Shown here: in pieces, positions 1-6,292 of the stretch
Layout of the letters: each line of letters starts with the position of its first letter
Position numbering within the stretch: the stretch's first letter is position 1
Assembly (NCBI GenBank): GCA_030151885.1
Contig: JASLCG010000014.1
Span: forward strand, 1-43,224
Origin: Bacteroides sp.
Lineage (GTDB): Bacteria > Bacteroidota > Bacteroidia > Bacteroidales > Bacteroidaceae
DNA: 43,224 bases
Direction of reading: 5' to 3'
Position numbers and translations under genes: made by a program
Notes under the pieces: generated by a model
What the model saw: only the letters and a program-made list of their open reading frames with translations
The model's database searches: none
What the model was told of the DNA's origin: nothing

Positions 1-29
1 TAACTTGTTTGTGTTCAATGTTCTGTATA

Positions 30-468
30 TTAAATGGTTAGTTGTTTTGGCATAGCATTCGCATTTATTTTCTTGTTTACAGACACGAAAGAATAACTAC
101 CTTCTGGAAGAGCATTTTTTCTCAATATAATTTTGGAACTCAGTTTTTTAGATTTTACTTTACTCTTCTCAACACTAACAAAATAAGAATTATGATTGTC
201 GCTTTGACTAATTAATTGTCTGTTATTTGACAGAAAGTGTTGTTTGTGTTCGGAGGAAGTATAGTTAGACAGATTTACGCGACTGGATTTTGTCGCATAA
301 TAGAGAACGGATAGACTTGAATACGAATCCTACCTCTTCGCATAGCCACATAATTCTCATCTGTATTTAATTGTTTTGAAACAGCTGTGTATGGTCTTCA
401 ATTTCGCCTCTTTCTTGTACGGCTTTTATTTCTGTTTGAGTTGATTTAGGTAGGACGTTATATATAGG
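30..468 (-). pseudogene. Decayed coding region of unknown function
   Basis: On the minus strand a frame stays open for 99 codons (329 down to 33) and ends in TAA at 30-32, with no ATG. Its C-terminus reads like real protein (NALPEGSYSFVSVNKKINAN). Upstream, protein-like sequence continues in other frames: TDENYVAMRRGRIRIQVYPF, and before it LPKSTQTEIKAVQERGEIED, which begins near 468 after a stop. The simplest reading is one gene broken by at least two frameshifts and several stops. I do not recognise the family. In AT-rich DNA some of this could be chance, so confidence is modest. Sequencing or assembly error is less likely, because stops also occur farther upstream in all frames. Confidence 0.35.
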
Positions 469-650
469 TTATCTCTTTTCTTCTAGTTACAAATGTGGTG
501 GGTCTCTTAAAACAATATTATCTTTTACGATTATAAGATAAGTGAAAGAGTGTTCGAAAGCACGTTGTGTTTTTAATAGGGTCTGTATTTAGGAGGATAA
601 TATTGCTAGTCCCTGCTTAGGAGGATTATGGAAAGGGTTTAAGTTGAAGG

Positions 651-750
651 TTTGTTCATTGCCGACAGACCTCATGTTAGACCTAGTCATACCTTAGGTA
701 TATCGGGAACAAGACAGAGGTATGTCGGCGACTAATAGTTAGTATGTTGG
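651..750 (+). repeat. 22-bp-periodic intergenic repeat, copy 1 (degenerate)
   Basis: The copy starts with TTTGTTCA (651-658), followed by TTGCCGA at 659. Later cores fall exactly 22 bp apart: a degenerate unit at 681, TCGGGAAC at 703, TCGGCGAC at 725, and a weak trace at 747. The end unit GAGGTATGTCGGCGACTAAT also occurs in copy 2 (17901-18000). The middle units are eroded compared with copies 2 and 3. Confidence 0.75.
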
Positions 751-838
751 AGACAAAGAATTGGATTGACTAGGTATGCTGTGTGGTAAGTGATTCGGAT
801 GGTAGACGGAAGTGAAAAGAAAAGACCAACTGTATTTG

Positions 839-868
839 ACCTATTTAATTCAACAGAATTAAATAGGT
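839..868. repeat. Perfect 13-bp inverted repeat with 4-nt loop
   Basis: ACCTATTTAATTC (839-851) pairs perfectly with GAATTAAATAGGT (856-868) around the loop AACA. It lies 134 bp beyond the stop of the minus-strand DUF2807 gene. No clear T-run follows on either strand, so it is not a textbook terminator. It could be a weak terminator, an RNA-stabilising hairpin or a protein-binding site. Confidence 0.6.
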
Positions 869-1002
869 TACAGAAAAGTAGTGTTGATAGAGAATTTAAG
901 TACTCTATAAGTACTGTTTTAAGGTTTAGTTACACAGGTTAATTGGTGGTTCACTTACTTTTTAATAACTAATTCTAGTAAAAATAGAATAGCTATAACT
1001 AC

Positions 1003-1872
1003 TTAGTTCGATTTGAATCCTTTTTTGCTAATATCAACCAGCTCTGGCGTGCCATTATAGTAAACCTTTCCGCTGCTAGTGACTTTTCCTTTTATACTTT
1101 TATTTGCATGACAATTAACATCTCCAGATCCTGTAATGGTGGCCTCAATACTATTTGCAAGAACATTTTTGGCTTTAATATCTCCGCTTCCTGTTACTGT
1201 GTAGAAGGCTATATCTGTAGTACCTTCTTTAATTTTTGTATCTCCACTCTTTTTATTGGCAATGGTTAGGGTAGTGGTTGTTATTTTCTTTATATCTATA
1301 TCTCCACTTCCTTTAATATAGCTTTCAAAAGTTTTACTGTCGATGTTTTTTGCCTCAATATCTCCACTACTAGTTATTTCAAATAAGACGTGGCGGGCTG
1401 TAATGTCTGCAAACTTTACATCTCCACTGCTTTTTATAGAAAGATTTAGCTCCTCGCAAGCTATATTGCCTGTTGTGAGGTCTCCACTGCTAGACAGCAA
1501 AATGTCTGTTTTTGCACTCCATTTAACTCCATCGGCAATGTATATATCTCCACTTCCTTTTAGATTTATACCATGTAGTTGTGGAACAGCAATATAAACT
1601 TTAACATTATAATTGGCATTGGTTCGTAAAGAACCTTTATGTGTTATAATTAGATTATCTCCTTCGAGTGTTATCTGCATTTTATCCATAAGTTCTTGTG
1701 GTCCTATAGTTTTAATTGATGCTGTTCCATTTGTAGGTGAGATATAAACATCAGTAGAACCTTTTAAAGTTACGCTGCTAAAAGAGGTGTAATCGTACTC
1801 TTTGGTAATATTTGCGGCGAAAGATGCTGTAATAATAAACATCAGTAGGGGTAGAATAAGGAGTCGTTTCAT
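1003..1872 (-). CDS. DUF2807 (GIN-domain) secreted beta-helix protein
   Basis: A 289-residue exported protein. Residues 1-19 form a signal peptide (positive start, hydrophobic core, SFAA). The rest matches the DUF2807/GIN family, called putative autotransporter adhesin head domains and common in Bacteroidota. The hallmark is a recurring SGD turn; nine occur about 19-21 residues apart, as GSGDI, SSGDL, SSGDV, SSGDI, GSGDI, KSGDT, GSGDI, GSGDV and a final SSGKV. That spacing fits one coil of a right-handed beta-helix per repeat. There is no lipobox and no T9SS tail. The role is inferred as a periplasmic or surface protein of unknown ligand. It is transcribed alone; no partner gene lies beside it. 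Confidence 0.85.
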   Translation of the reverse strand: MKRLLILPLLMFIITASFAANITKEYDYTSFSSVTLKGSTDVYISPTNGTASIKTIGPQELMDKMQITLEGDNLIITHKGSLRTNANYNVKVYIAVPQLHGINLKGSGDIYIADGVKWSAKTDILLSSSGDLTTGNIACEELNLSIKSSGDVKFADITARHVLFEITSSGDIEAKNIDSKTFESYIKGSGDIDIKKITTTTLTIANKKSGDTKIKEGTTDIAFYTVTGSGDIKAKNVLANSIEATITGSGDVNCHANKSIKGKVTSSGKVYYNGTPELVDISKKGFKSN

Positions 1873-2090
1873 ATTTTATATTTAAATGGGTTGTATATTT
1901 TAATTGCTGGAGTTTTATATAAATGCTTGTATCTCTATTTATTAGCTGTAAAATTATTAAAAAATGTATTAACACAGCATTTAAAGTCTATTAAATTAAG
2001 CAGCCTTGTAGGTTGTGTTGAGGCTTGTAGCTTTTTTGTACGAATTGATTTTAATCTTTTGATTTTAGGAAAATCTTTACTGAAGCCTTA

Positions 2091-2118
2091 TTTGCTTTAA
2101 GAAATATACGTATTTTTG
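2091..2118 (+). promoter_or_regulatory. Bacteroides-type promoter of the NAD(P)H oxidoreductase gene
   Basis: TTTG at 2091-2094 and TATTTTTG at 2111-2118 match the Bacteroidota -33 (TTTG) and -7 (TAnnTTTG) elements with 16 bp between them. The start codon at 2156 follows about 38 bp later. Confidence 0.55.
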
Positions 2119-2155
2119 TAGTTCAATTCATTTAAATAATAACATAAATAGAGAT

Positions 2156-2707
2156 ATGGTAGCAATATTATTTGCACACCCATGGCATGGTAGTTATGGT
2201 AAAGCAGTGCTAGATGCAATGACAGCACGTTTAGAACAAGACAAAAGAGAGTACACTGTAATTGATCTGTACAAAGATGGATTTAATCCTGTTTTAACGG
2301 AGCAAGATTTAGCTGTGTATGCACAAGGTGAATTTATTGATCCGTTAGTTGGTAAATATCAGGAGATATTGGCAAAAGCAGACGAAGTAGTTCTTTTATT
2401 TCCGATATGGTGGAGTACAATGCCAGCTATCTTAACAGGATTCTTTGATAAAGTACTTCTTGTAAACTTCTCGCATAACTATGAAAATGGTTGGACTCCT
2501 TTATTGGATGTTAAGAAGACTGTTGTGGTGACTACAAGTCAAAGTCCTACAGAAAACTACAGATGTGCAGTTGAGAATGTTATTGTTCAAAACAGTTTAC
2601 AAGCTATAGGTTTTAAAAACCCTACTTGGCTAAACTGTGATAATATTCGTTTTGGAACAAACGATGAGCGTGTAGCCTTTATTGAAAAAGTTGTAGAGGC
2701 TATTTGA
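2156..2707 (+). CDS. NAD(P)H oxidoreductase, flavodoxin-2 family (KefF/MdaB-like)
   Basis: A 183-residue cytoplasmic flavoprotein of the NQO1/KefF/MdaB family, which reduces quinones or related electrophiles with NAD(P)H by two-electron transfer. Visible family features are the N-terminal flavin-binding strand and loop (VAILFAHPWHGSYGKAVLDA, residues 2-21), the central FPIWWSTMPAILTGFFDKVL that builds the flavin site and dimer interface, and the later VVVTTSQSP strand-loop. Length is normal for the family. It is monocistronic, with its own promoter and a strong hairpin terminator. The physiological acceptor cannot be told from sequence. No KefC-type potassium channel lies nearby, so a KefF role is not supported. 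Confidence 0.85.
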   Translation: MVAILFAHPWHGSYGKAVLDAMTARLEQDKREYTVIDLYKDGFNPVLTEQDLAVYAQGEFIDPLVGKYQEILAKADEVVLLFPIWWSTMPAILTGFFDKVLLVNFSHNYENGWTPLLDVKKTVVVTTSQSPTENYRCAVENVIVQNSLQAIGFKNPTWLNCDNIRFGTNDERVAFIEKVVEAI

Positions 2708-2748
2708 TATAGATTATTCAATATTAAAATAGGGTAGCCCTGTTAAAG

Positions 2749-2781
2749 AAAGAGTCCTTGTCATTTTGATAAGGACTCTTT
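2749..2781. terminator. Bidirectional hairpin terminator
   Basis: AAAGAGTCCTT (2749-2759) pairs perfectly with AAGGACTCTTT (2771-2781) around an 11-nt loop. It lies between two genes that end facing each other (stop at 2707 on plus, 2841 on minus). T-rich sequence follows on the plus strand. Confidence 0.75.
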
Positions 2782-2840
2782 ATATATTATTATTTACAAC
2801 AGATCTACATGTTAAAAATATTTCAAATTAGCATGCCAAA

Positions 2841-3689
2841 TTATTCAGTTAAGCTTTGTAAGTATTTTAAGGCTTTAATGGAATTGCGATTATTGTTTTG
2901 TTTTTTAACGTTTTGTTTAGTAGGTTCTATTTCATTTTCAAACATATATTCTGCAACTATTTTATAAGTGTTTTTATACTTATAAACTGGGTTAAATAAT
3001 TCTATAAGAGAGCGCAATAATAAATTATCATAGAGTTTATCTTCTTGTTTGTCAGTGAAGTGTCTTGAGCAGTTATAGACCTTGTGCTTATCTTCTCTAG
3101 GGTCTGACTCTGGTATGACTAAGTCAAAAACTTGTTCTTCTACTTTTTTTAGAGTGCTTTGTTGTTGTTCATTTCCTTTTTCAAGGGCCGTATTTCCTAA
3201 TATCTGTTTATAAATAAGATTAGCTAATTTGCTAGGTCCAAAAACAGAAATAATCTTATCATTAAGCTTTATTTTAGCTGACCGTAACAGGACACCAAAA
3301 AAACACTCTTCAGAATCTGATAGGCAGAGGTCAACTCCTGCTCTACAATTTAAAATATTGTTTTTCATAGCATCTCCTTTTCTATGGAAGTAGAATTTTC
3401 CAAACCTGTTTTTTTGTGCGTTATTTCTGTGTACAGTATTGTCTCTAAAATGTTTTTTGTGAAAATAATATGCTTCAACTTCCAAGGGATATAGTGTGAA
3501 GTTACTATCTATCTGTATAGCGTATTTAGTAATAAGTTGTTTCAGTATCTTTTGTATTATTTTGATTTGTTTCGCTTGGACTGTTTCTACTTTAAGACTA
3601 TTAAGCTCTCTTTTAAGAGATGATATTGGGAGGTCTGTGTTATTAAATATTGTTGTTTCCATAATTTGTGTTTTATAGTTAGACTTCAA
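2841..3689 (-). CDS. Divergent methylpurine-DNA glycosylase (AAG/Mpg)-like protein
   Basis: A 282-residue soluble protein without signal peptide or membrane segment, usually left as hypothetical. Several short blocks appear in the same order as in AAG/Mpg 3-methyladenine-DNA glycosylases: LEVEAYYF (residues 69-76; compare the catalytic ETEAY segment), an H-R-N block (87-89), GKFYFHRKG (97-105; compare the tyrosine strand LYVYFIYG), GVLLRSAKI (132-140; compare VLLRALEP) and GPSKLANLI (151-159; compare GPSKLCQAL). This suggests the same fold with E70 or E72 as the candidate catalytic residue. It is an inference from pattern, not a search result. The C-terminal 120 residues are charged and unrecognised. 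An in-frame Met at residue 10 is an alternative start. It stands alone, with a palindrome-rich region upstream. Confidence 0.45.
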   Translation of the reverse strand: MKSNYKTQIMETTIFNNTDLPISSLKRELNSLKVETVQAKQIKIIQKILKQLITKYAIQIDSNFTLYPLEVEAYYFHKKHFRDNTVHRNNAQKNRFGKFYFHRKGDAMKNNILNCRAGVDLCLSDSEECFFGVLLRSAKIKLNDKIISVFGPSKLANLIYKQILGNTALEKGNEQQQSTLKKVEEQVFDLVIPESDPREDKHKVYNCSRHFTDKQEDKLYDNLLLRSLIELFNPVYKYKNTYKIVAEYMFENEIEPTKQNVKKQNNNRNSIKALKYLQSLTE

Positions 3690-3798
3690 GTAACTATTTA
3701 CTTATAGCTAAAGCAAATACTTGTACTTAAATTTTAATAGATATCAGTTCTTTCAACACAATTAGTTATATAGTACTATAATATTATCTTTCAAAAAA

Positions 3799-3816
3799 AT
3801 ACCTAATATTAGGTAT
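3799..3816. promoter_or_regulatory. Perfect 18-bp palindrome, operator-like
   Basis: ATACCTAATATTAGGTAT is fully self-complementary with no spacer. It lies 110 bp upstream of the minus-strand glycosylase-like start and 229 bp upstream of the PepSY-like start. The shape suggests a site for a dimeric regulator, but no regulator gene is adjacent. Confidence 0.4.
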
Positions 3817-3885
3817 CTGTATTAATTGAGTATGGTAAGTGGGTAGTTTTGTAGCAAAATTCTACATATTCCACATGTTTGTGAG

Positions 3886-3901
3886 AAAATTGCCCAATTT
3901 T
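3886..3901. promoter_or_regulatory. Second short palindrome in the same region
   Basis: AAAATTG (3886-3892) and CAATTTT (3895-3901) form a perfect 7-bp inverted repeat around CC. Its function is unknown. It sits about 60-70 bp upstream of the candidate -33 box of the PepSY-like gene. Confidence 0.3.
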
Positions 3902-3958
3902 GTAGATGTGTGTATTTGTTGTTTTTTTAAACTATAATATTGATTACTAGGTGATTAG

Positions 3959-3986
3959 TTGTTTTCTACCCAAATTGGTATAATTG
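3959..3986 (+). promoter_or_regulatory. Candidate promoter of the PepSY-like gene
   Basis: TTG at 3959-3961 and TATAATTG at 3979-3986 (one mismatch to TAnnTTTG) are 17 bp apart. A leader of about 60 nt would follow. Confidence 0.3.
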
Positions 3987-4044
3987 TTGTCTTATATATA
4001 GTGAAGCGCGCTAATTATTAATAGTATTAATTCTTTAAAATTTA

Positions 4045-4356
4045 ATGATTATGAAAAAGTTAGTAATGACAATTGCACTATTTTTAGCTCTAGGTACAGC
4101 AACAACTTTTGCTCAGCCAATCGTACAAACCGTACAACAAGAGGTACAACAAGAAGAGTTTGTTAAAATTAAAGTAGAAGACCTTCCAGAAGTGATTACA
4201 AATGCTGTGAAAGAGAATTATGAAGGTAGTACAATCGAAGAAGCGTACGTTCTAAATTCAGAAGGTGTAAAAACATATAAAGTGATCATTCAAGATCAAG
4301 ACGAAAACTCATTTACCCTTCTTTACAACGAAAAAGGTGAAAAGCTTGAATTTTAA
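4045..4356 (+). CDS. Small secreted PepSY-like protein
   Basis: A 103-residue exported protein. The signal peptide covers about residues 3-23 (KKLVMTIALFLALG, then TTFAQ). A Gln/Glu-rich linker (VQTVQQEVQQEE) precedes a single small domain beginning VKIKVEDLPEVITNAVKENY, continuing with an EEAYVLNSEGVKTYKVII hairpin and ending YNEKGEKLEF. This pattern matches the PepSY-like periplasmic domains (BLIP-like fold) common in Bacteroidota. The function of such stand-alone domains is unknown; protease inhibition and envelope-stress roles have been proposed for the wider family. The second ATG (4051, giving MKKLV) is the more likely start, because it gives a standard signal peptide. It is followed by two hairpins. 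Confidence 0.75.
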   Translation: MIMKKLVMTIALFLALGTATTFAQPIVQTVQQEVQQEEFVKIKVEDLPEVITNAVKENYEGSTIEEAYVLNSEGVKTYKVIIQDQDENSFTLLYNEKGEKLEF

Positions 4357-4366
4357 AATAGTAAAT

Positions 4367-4425
4367 GCTAAAGAGAGGTTCCTGCACATATCATAAATAA
4401 TTTATTTCTTACTGATCTCTTTAGC
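4367..4425. repeat. 10-bp inverted repeat enclosing a 39-nt AT-rich loop
   Basis: GCTAAAGAGA (4367-4376) and TCTCTTTAGC (4416-4425) are perfectly complementary. The loop contains the self-complementary AAATAATTT. It begins 11 nt after the PepSY-like stop codon, so it would lie in that mRNA's 3' end and may protect it or help end transcription. Confidence 0.45.
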
Positions 4426-4450
4426 AATGACTAATGCTTTTGATGCGCAT

Positions 4451-4490
4451 AAACCCCATTGGTTGGTAAATCGGCCTTTGGGGTTTTGTA
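4451..4490 (+). terminator. Probable terminator of the PepSY-like gene
   Basis: AAACCCCA (4451-4458) pairs with TGGGGTTT (4479-4486), followed by a short T/G run. The loop is long (20 nt), so this is less certain than the other terminators in the window. Confidence 0.45.
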
Positions 4491-4676
4491 TAAGGCAGCT
4501 TTAAGTAACACTAATGAGATGTGGCATTAATATTTAGAATTAGATATTAGTAGTTGTGTAGTATAATAGCGTTTAATAAAGGAACTATTTTCAATCTGAA
4601 GCAGATACTATATTAAAATAATTGTATCTTTAAGAGAGTTCTTGTTTGCCTTTTTAATTTAAATATTACTATAATT

Positions 4677-5051
4677 ATGAAGACTAGAAAAGCATATTTA
4701 CTTTTAATAAGTATTGTTGTTTTGTTATTATACGGTTTTTTAGGAACTTACCTGGATCGTGGAGGAGTTCAACATAGCCTGCTTACTATAATAACTGTTC
4801 CTATTACTATTTATCCACTGGTTTACTTTTTTATTTTAAACTGGAAGAAACCTCGCAAGTTTGCTTTTAAGAGTCGTTCTGTTCAATTGGCATTTTATAC
4901 AGGAATGTTTAGCTTAACAGCACTAAGTATATATTTTGGTTTGCTAAGTGAATATGCACACAACTTATTTATATCTCTTACATGCTTAGTGCTACTGTTT
5001 GTTCTGCTTCTTTATGCCTCTATTTATTGGTTGAATCATGAATGCGATTAA
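4677..5051 (+). CDS. Small membrane protein with four predicted helices, function unknown
   Basis: A 124-residue protein made almost wholly of hydrophobic segments: about residues 7-24, 35-55, 71-89 and 94-118. A basic loop (WKKPRKFAFKSRS, about 56-68) sits between helices 2 and 3, which suggests that this loop faces the cytoplasm. I recognise no family motif. It precedes the hemolysin III gene by 211 bp on the same strand, but no shared function is evident. The start ATG follows the AT-rich leader typical of Bacteroidota, which lacks a strong Shine-Dalgarno sequence. Confidence 0.65.
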   Translation: MKTRKAYLLLISIVVLLLYGFLGTYLDRGGVQHSLLTIITVPITIYPLVYFFILNWKKPRKFAFKSRSVQLAFYTGMFSLTALSIYFGLLSEYAHNLFISLTCLVLLFVLLLYASIYWLNHECD

Positions 5052-5262
5052 GCTGGCAAGTAATCAGATGTAGCCTCTAATGTCGTATGATTTTGTAAAA
5101 GTGCCTTTTGTGATTTAACGATTCGTAACTGATAAGAAATGATTTGGACATTTTATAACTATTTTGGAGTAGGTAGTCGCTTATATTTAACGTATTCTAT
5201 CTCTTATTTATCGACTATTTCCGTGATATGTTATAGCTTTACTGCTGTATAAAAAGAAAATT

Positions 5263-5916
5263 ATGAGTAGAGAAAAATTATATACAGTCAAAGAAGAGAT
5301 AATGAACTCAAGCACCCATGCTTTGGGTGTTTTTTTAGGTGTAGGTGCTAGTTTTTATCTGCTAAGTCGCCCTTTAGTAGAGCATAGTAGATGGGCTACT
5401 CTAGCTGTTATTGTATACCTTTTTGGTATGCTGTTAAGTTATGTTTCTTCAACACTTTATCATGGAGTTACAAACCCTAAGACTAAAAAAGTATTGCAAA
5501 AAATAGATCATGCGGCTATTTATATACATATTGCAGGTACATATACGCCGTTTACCTTGGTTACTTTAATGAACAAAGGGTATTGGGGATGGGCTCTTTT
5601 TAGCTTTATTTGGTTGGCAGCTATTATTGGTACTTTTGCAAGTTTTCGTAAAATGAATAAGCATAGTCATTTTGAAACCATTTGTTACGTCTTGATGGGA
5701 TGTGCTGTATTAGTTGCATTTAAACCTTTAATAGAGACTCTTGGTGCTAATGGAAAGATAGAAGCCCTGTACTGGTTGATAGGTGGTGGAGTTTCTTACA
5801 TTGTTGGCGCTCTGTTTTACTCTTTTACTAAGATACGTTATATGCATAGTATTTTCCATCTATTTGTTTTGGGTGGTAGTATTTGCCATATTATAGCTAT
5901 TTATATAGCTTTATAA
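5263..5916 (+). CDS. Hemolysin III family membrane protein (HlyIII/TrhA, PAQR superfamily)
   Basis: A 217-residue polytopic protein with seven predicted helices. It matches the bacterial hemolysin III (YqfA/TrhA) branch of the PAQR superfamily. Key marks are the N-terminal EEIMNSSTHALG, the YHGV motif with H67, KIDHAAIYIHIAGTYTPF (D82, H83), and the C-terminal H195-x3-H199 segment of helix 7 (HSIFHLFVLGG). PAQR proteins bind zinc through such Asp/His residues, and all of these are present, so it should be functional. In bacteria the family is linked to membrane fluidity control; haemolysis is a historical label. A strong intrinsic terminator follows at 5984, so it is probably a single-gene unit. 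Confidence 0.9.
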   Translation: MSREKLYTVKEEIMNSSTHALGVFLGVGASFYLLSRPLVEHSRWATLAVIVYLFGMLLSYVSSTLYHGVTNPKTKKVLQKIDHAAIYIHIAGTYTPFTLVTLMNKGYWGWALFSFIWLAAIIGTFASFRKMNKHSHFETICYVLMGCAVLVAFKPLIETLGANGKIEALYWLIGGGVSYIVGALFYSFTKIRYMHSIFHLFVLGGSICHIIAIYIAL

Positions 5917-5983
5917 AGATATTTAGGTTGTTCTAGCACACACCTTAAGATGTGCTTAAAGGAAGAAAGATTAGGATAACACT

Positions 5984-6027
5984 AAAGCATCCCTATCAGA
6001 TATTAAATCTGATAGGGATGCTTTTTT
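5984..6027 (+). terminator. Strong intrinsic terminator after hlyIII
   Basis: AAAGCATCCCTATCAGAT (5984-6001) pairs perfectly over 18 bp with 6007-6024. The loop is ATTAA and the T-run covers 6022-6027. Confidence 0.93.
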
Positions 6028-6235
6028 ATTAATCTATTTGCTTGGTAATATCTTGTTAAAACAAGATTTTGTAAAGGGGTATAGGTCTTTGGATCTCTGT
6101 GATGTAGTGTGTCTTTGATATTGATTATAAATAAATGATGGGCCTCTATGGTGTTAGTTTGATTGAGTATATAAAGAGTCCTTTCCTCCGCTATTTAAAG
6201 TGTAGTTGTATTGTTGTAGTACGATACTTTAATGC

Positions 6236-6271
6236 AAAAAGGCTTGGTCTTATTAAAAACCAAACCTTTTT
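6236..6271 (-). terminator. Terminator of the tricorn-like gene
   Basis: Arms 6236-6248 (AAAAAGGCTTGGT) and 6259-6271 (ACCAAACCTTTTT) pair over 13 bp with one mismatch. Read on the minus strand, the second arm ends in a T-run. It lies 22 bp beyond the stop codon at 6293. Confidence 0.8.
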
Positions 6272-6292
6272 GTAATTTACAGAACTGTAAGC

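Larger units (their letters stand above)
469..1002. other. Gene-free stretch with a repeat copy and a hairpin
   Basis: No plausible gene is seen here. The stretch holds repeat copy 1 (651-750) and a perfect 13-bp hairpin (839-868), both listed separately. Minus-strand readings around 480-590 give a short protein-like stretch that may be an older part of the decayed gene next to it. Confidence 0.5.
3690..4044. other. Divergent intergenic region rich in palindromes
   Basis: This stretch separates the minus-strand glycosylase-like gene from the plus-strand PepSY-like gene. It holds no gene but has an 18-bp perfect palindrome (3799-3816), the near-contiguous palindrome AAAATTGCCCAATTTT (3886-3901), two copies of TTTTGTAG (3847-3854 and 3898-3905) and a candidate promoter (3959-3986). 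Confidence 0.5.
4357..4676. other. Gene-free stretch with two hairpins
   Basis: No gene is seen. It holds a 10-bp inverted repeat with a long loop (4367-4425) and a terminator-like hairpin (4451-4490). The remaining 190 bp up to the membrane-protein gene are AT-rich, with no confident promoter. Confidence 0.5.
5917..6292. other. Intergenic region between convergent genes, two terminators
   Basis: It holds a short hairpin AGCACA/TGTGCT (5935-5956), the strong hlyIII terminator (5984-6027) and the terminator of the tricorn-like gene (6236-6271). Nothing else is recognisable between 6030 and 6235. Confidence 0.6.

Noticed and set aside
1891..2100. 69-codon plus-strand open frame before the oxidoreductase gene
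   Set aside because: Hydrophobic AT-rich translation with no homology pattern; it overlaps the region that must hold the promoters of both neighbouring genes.
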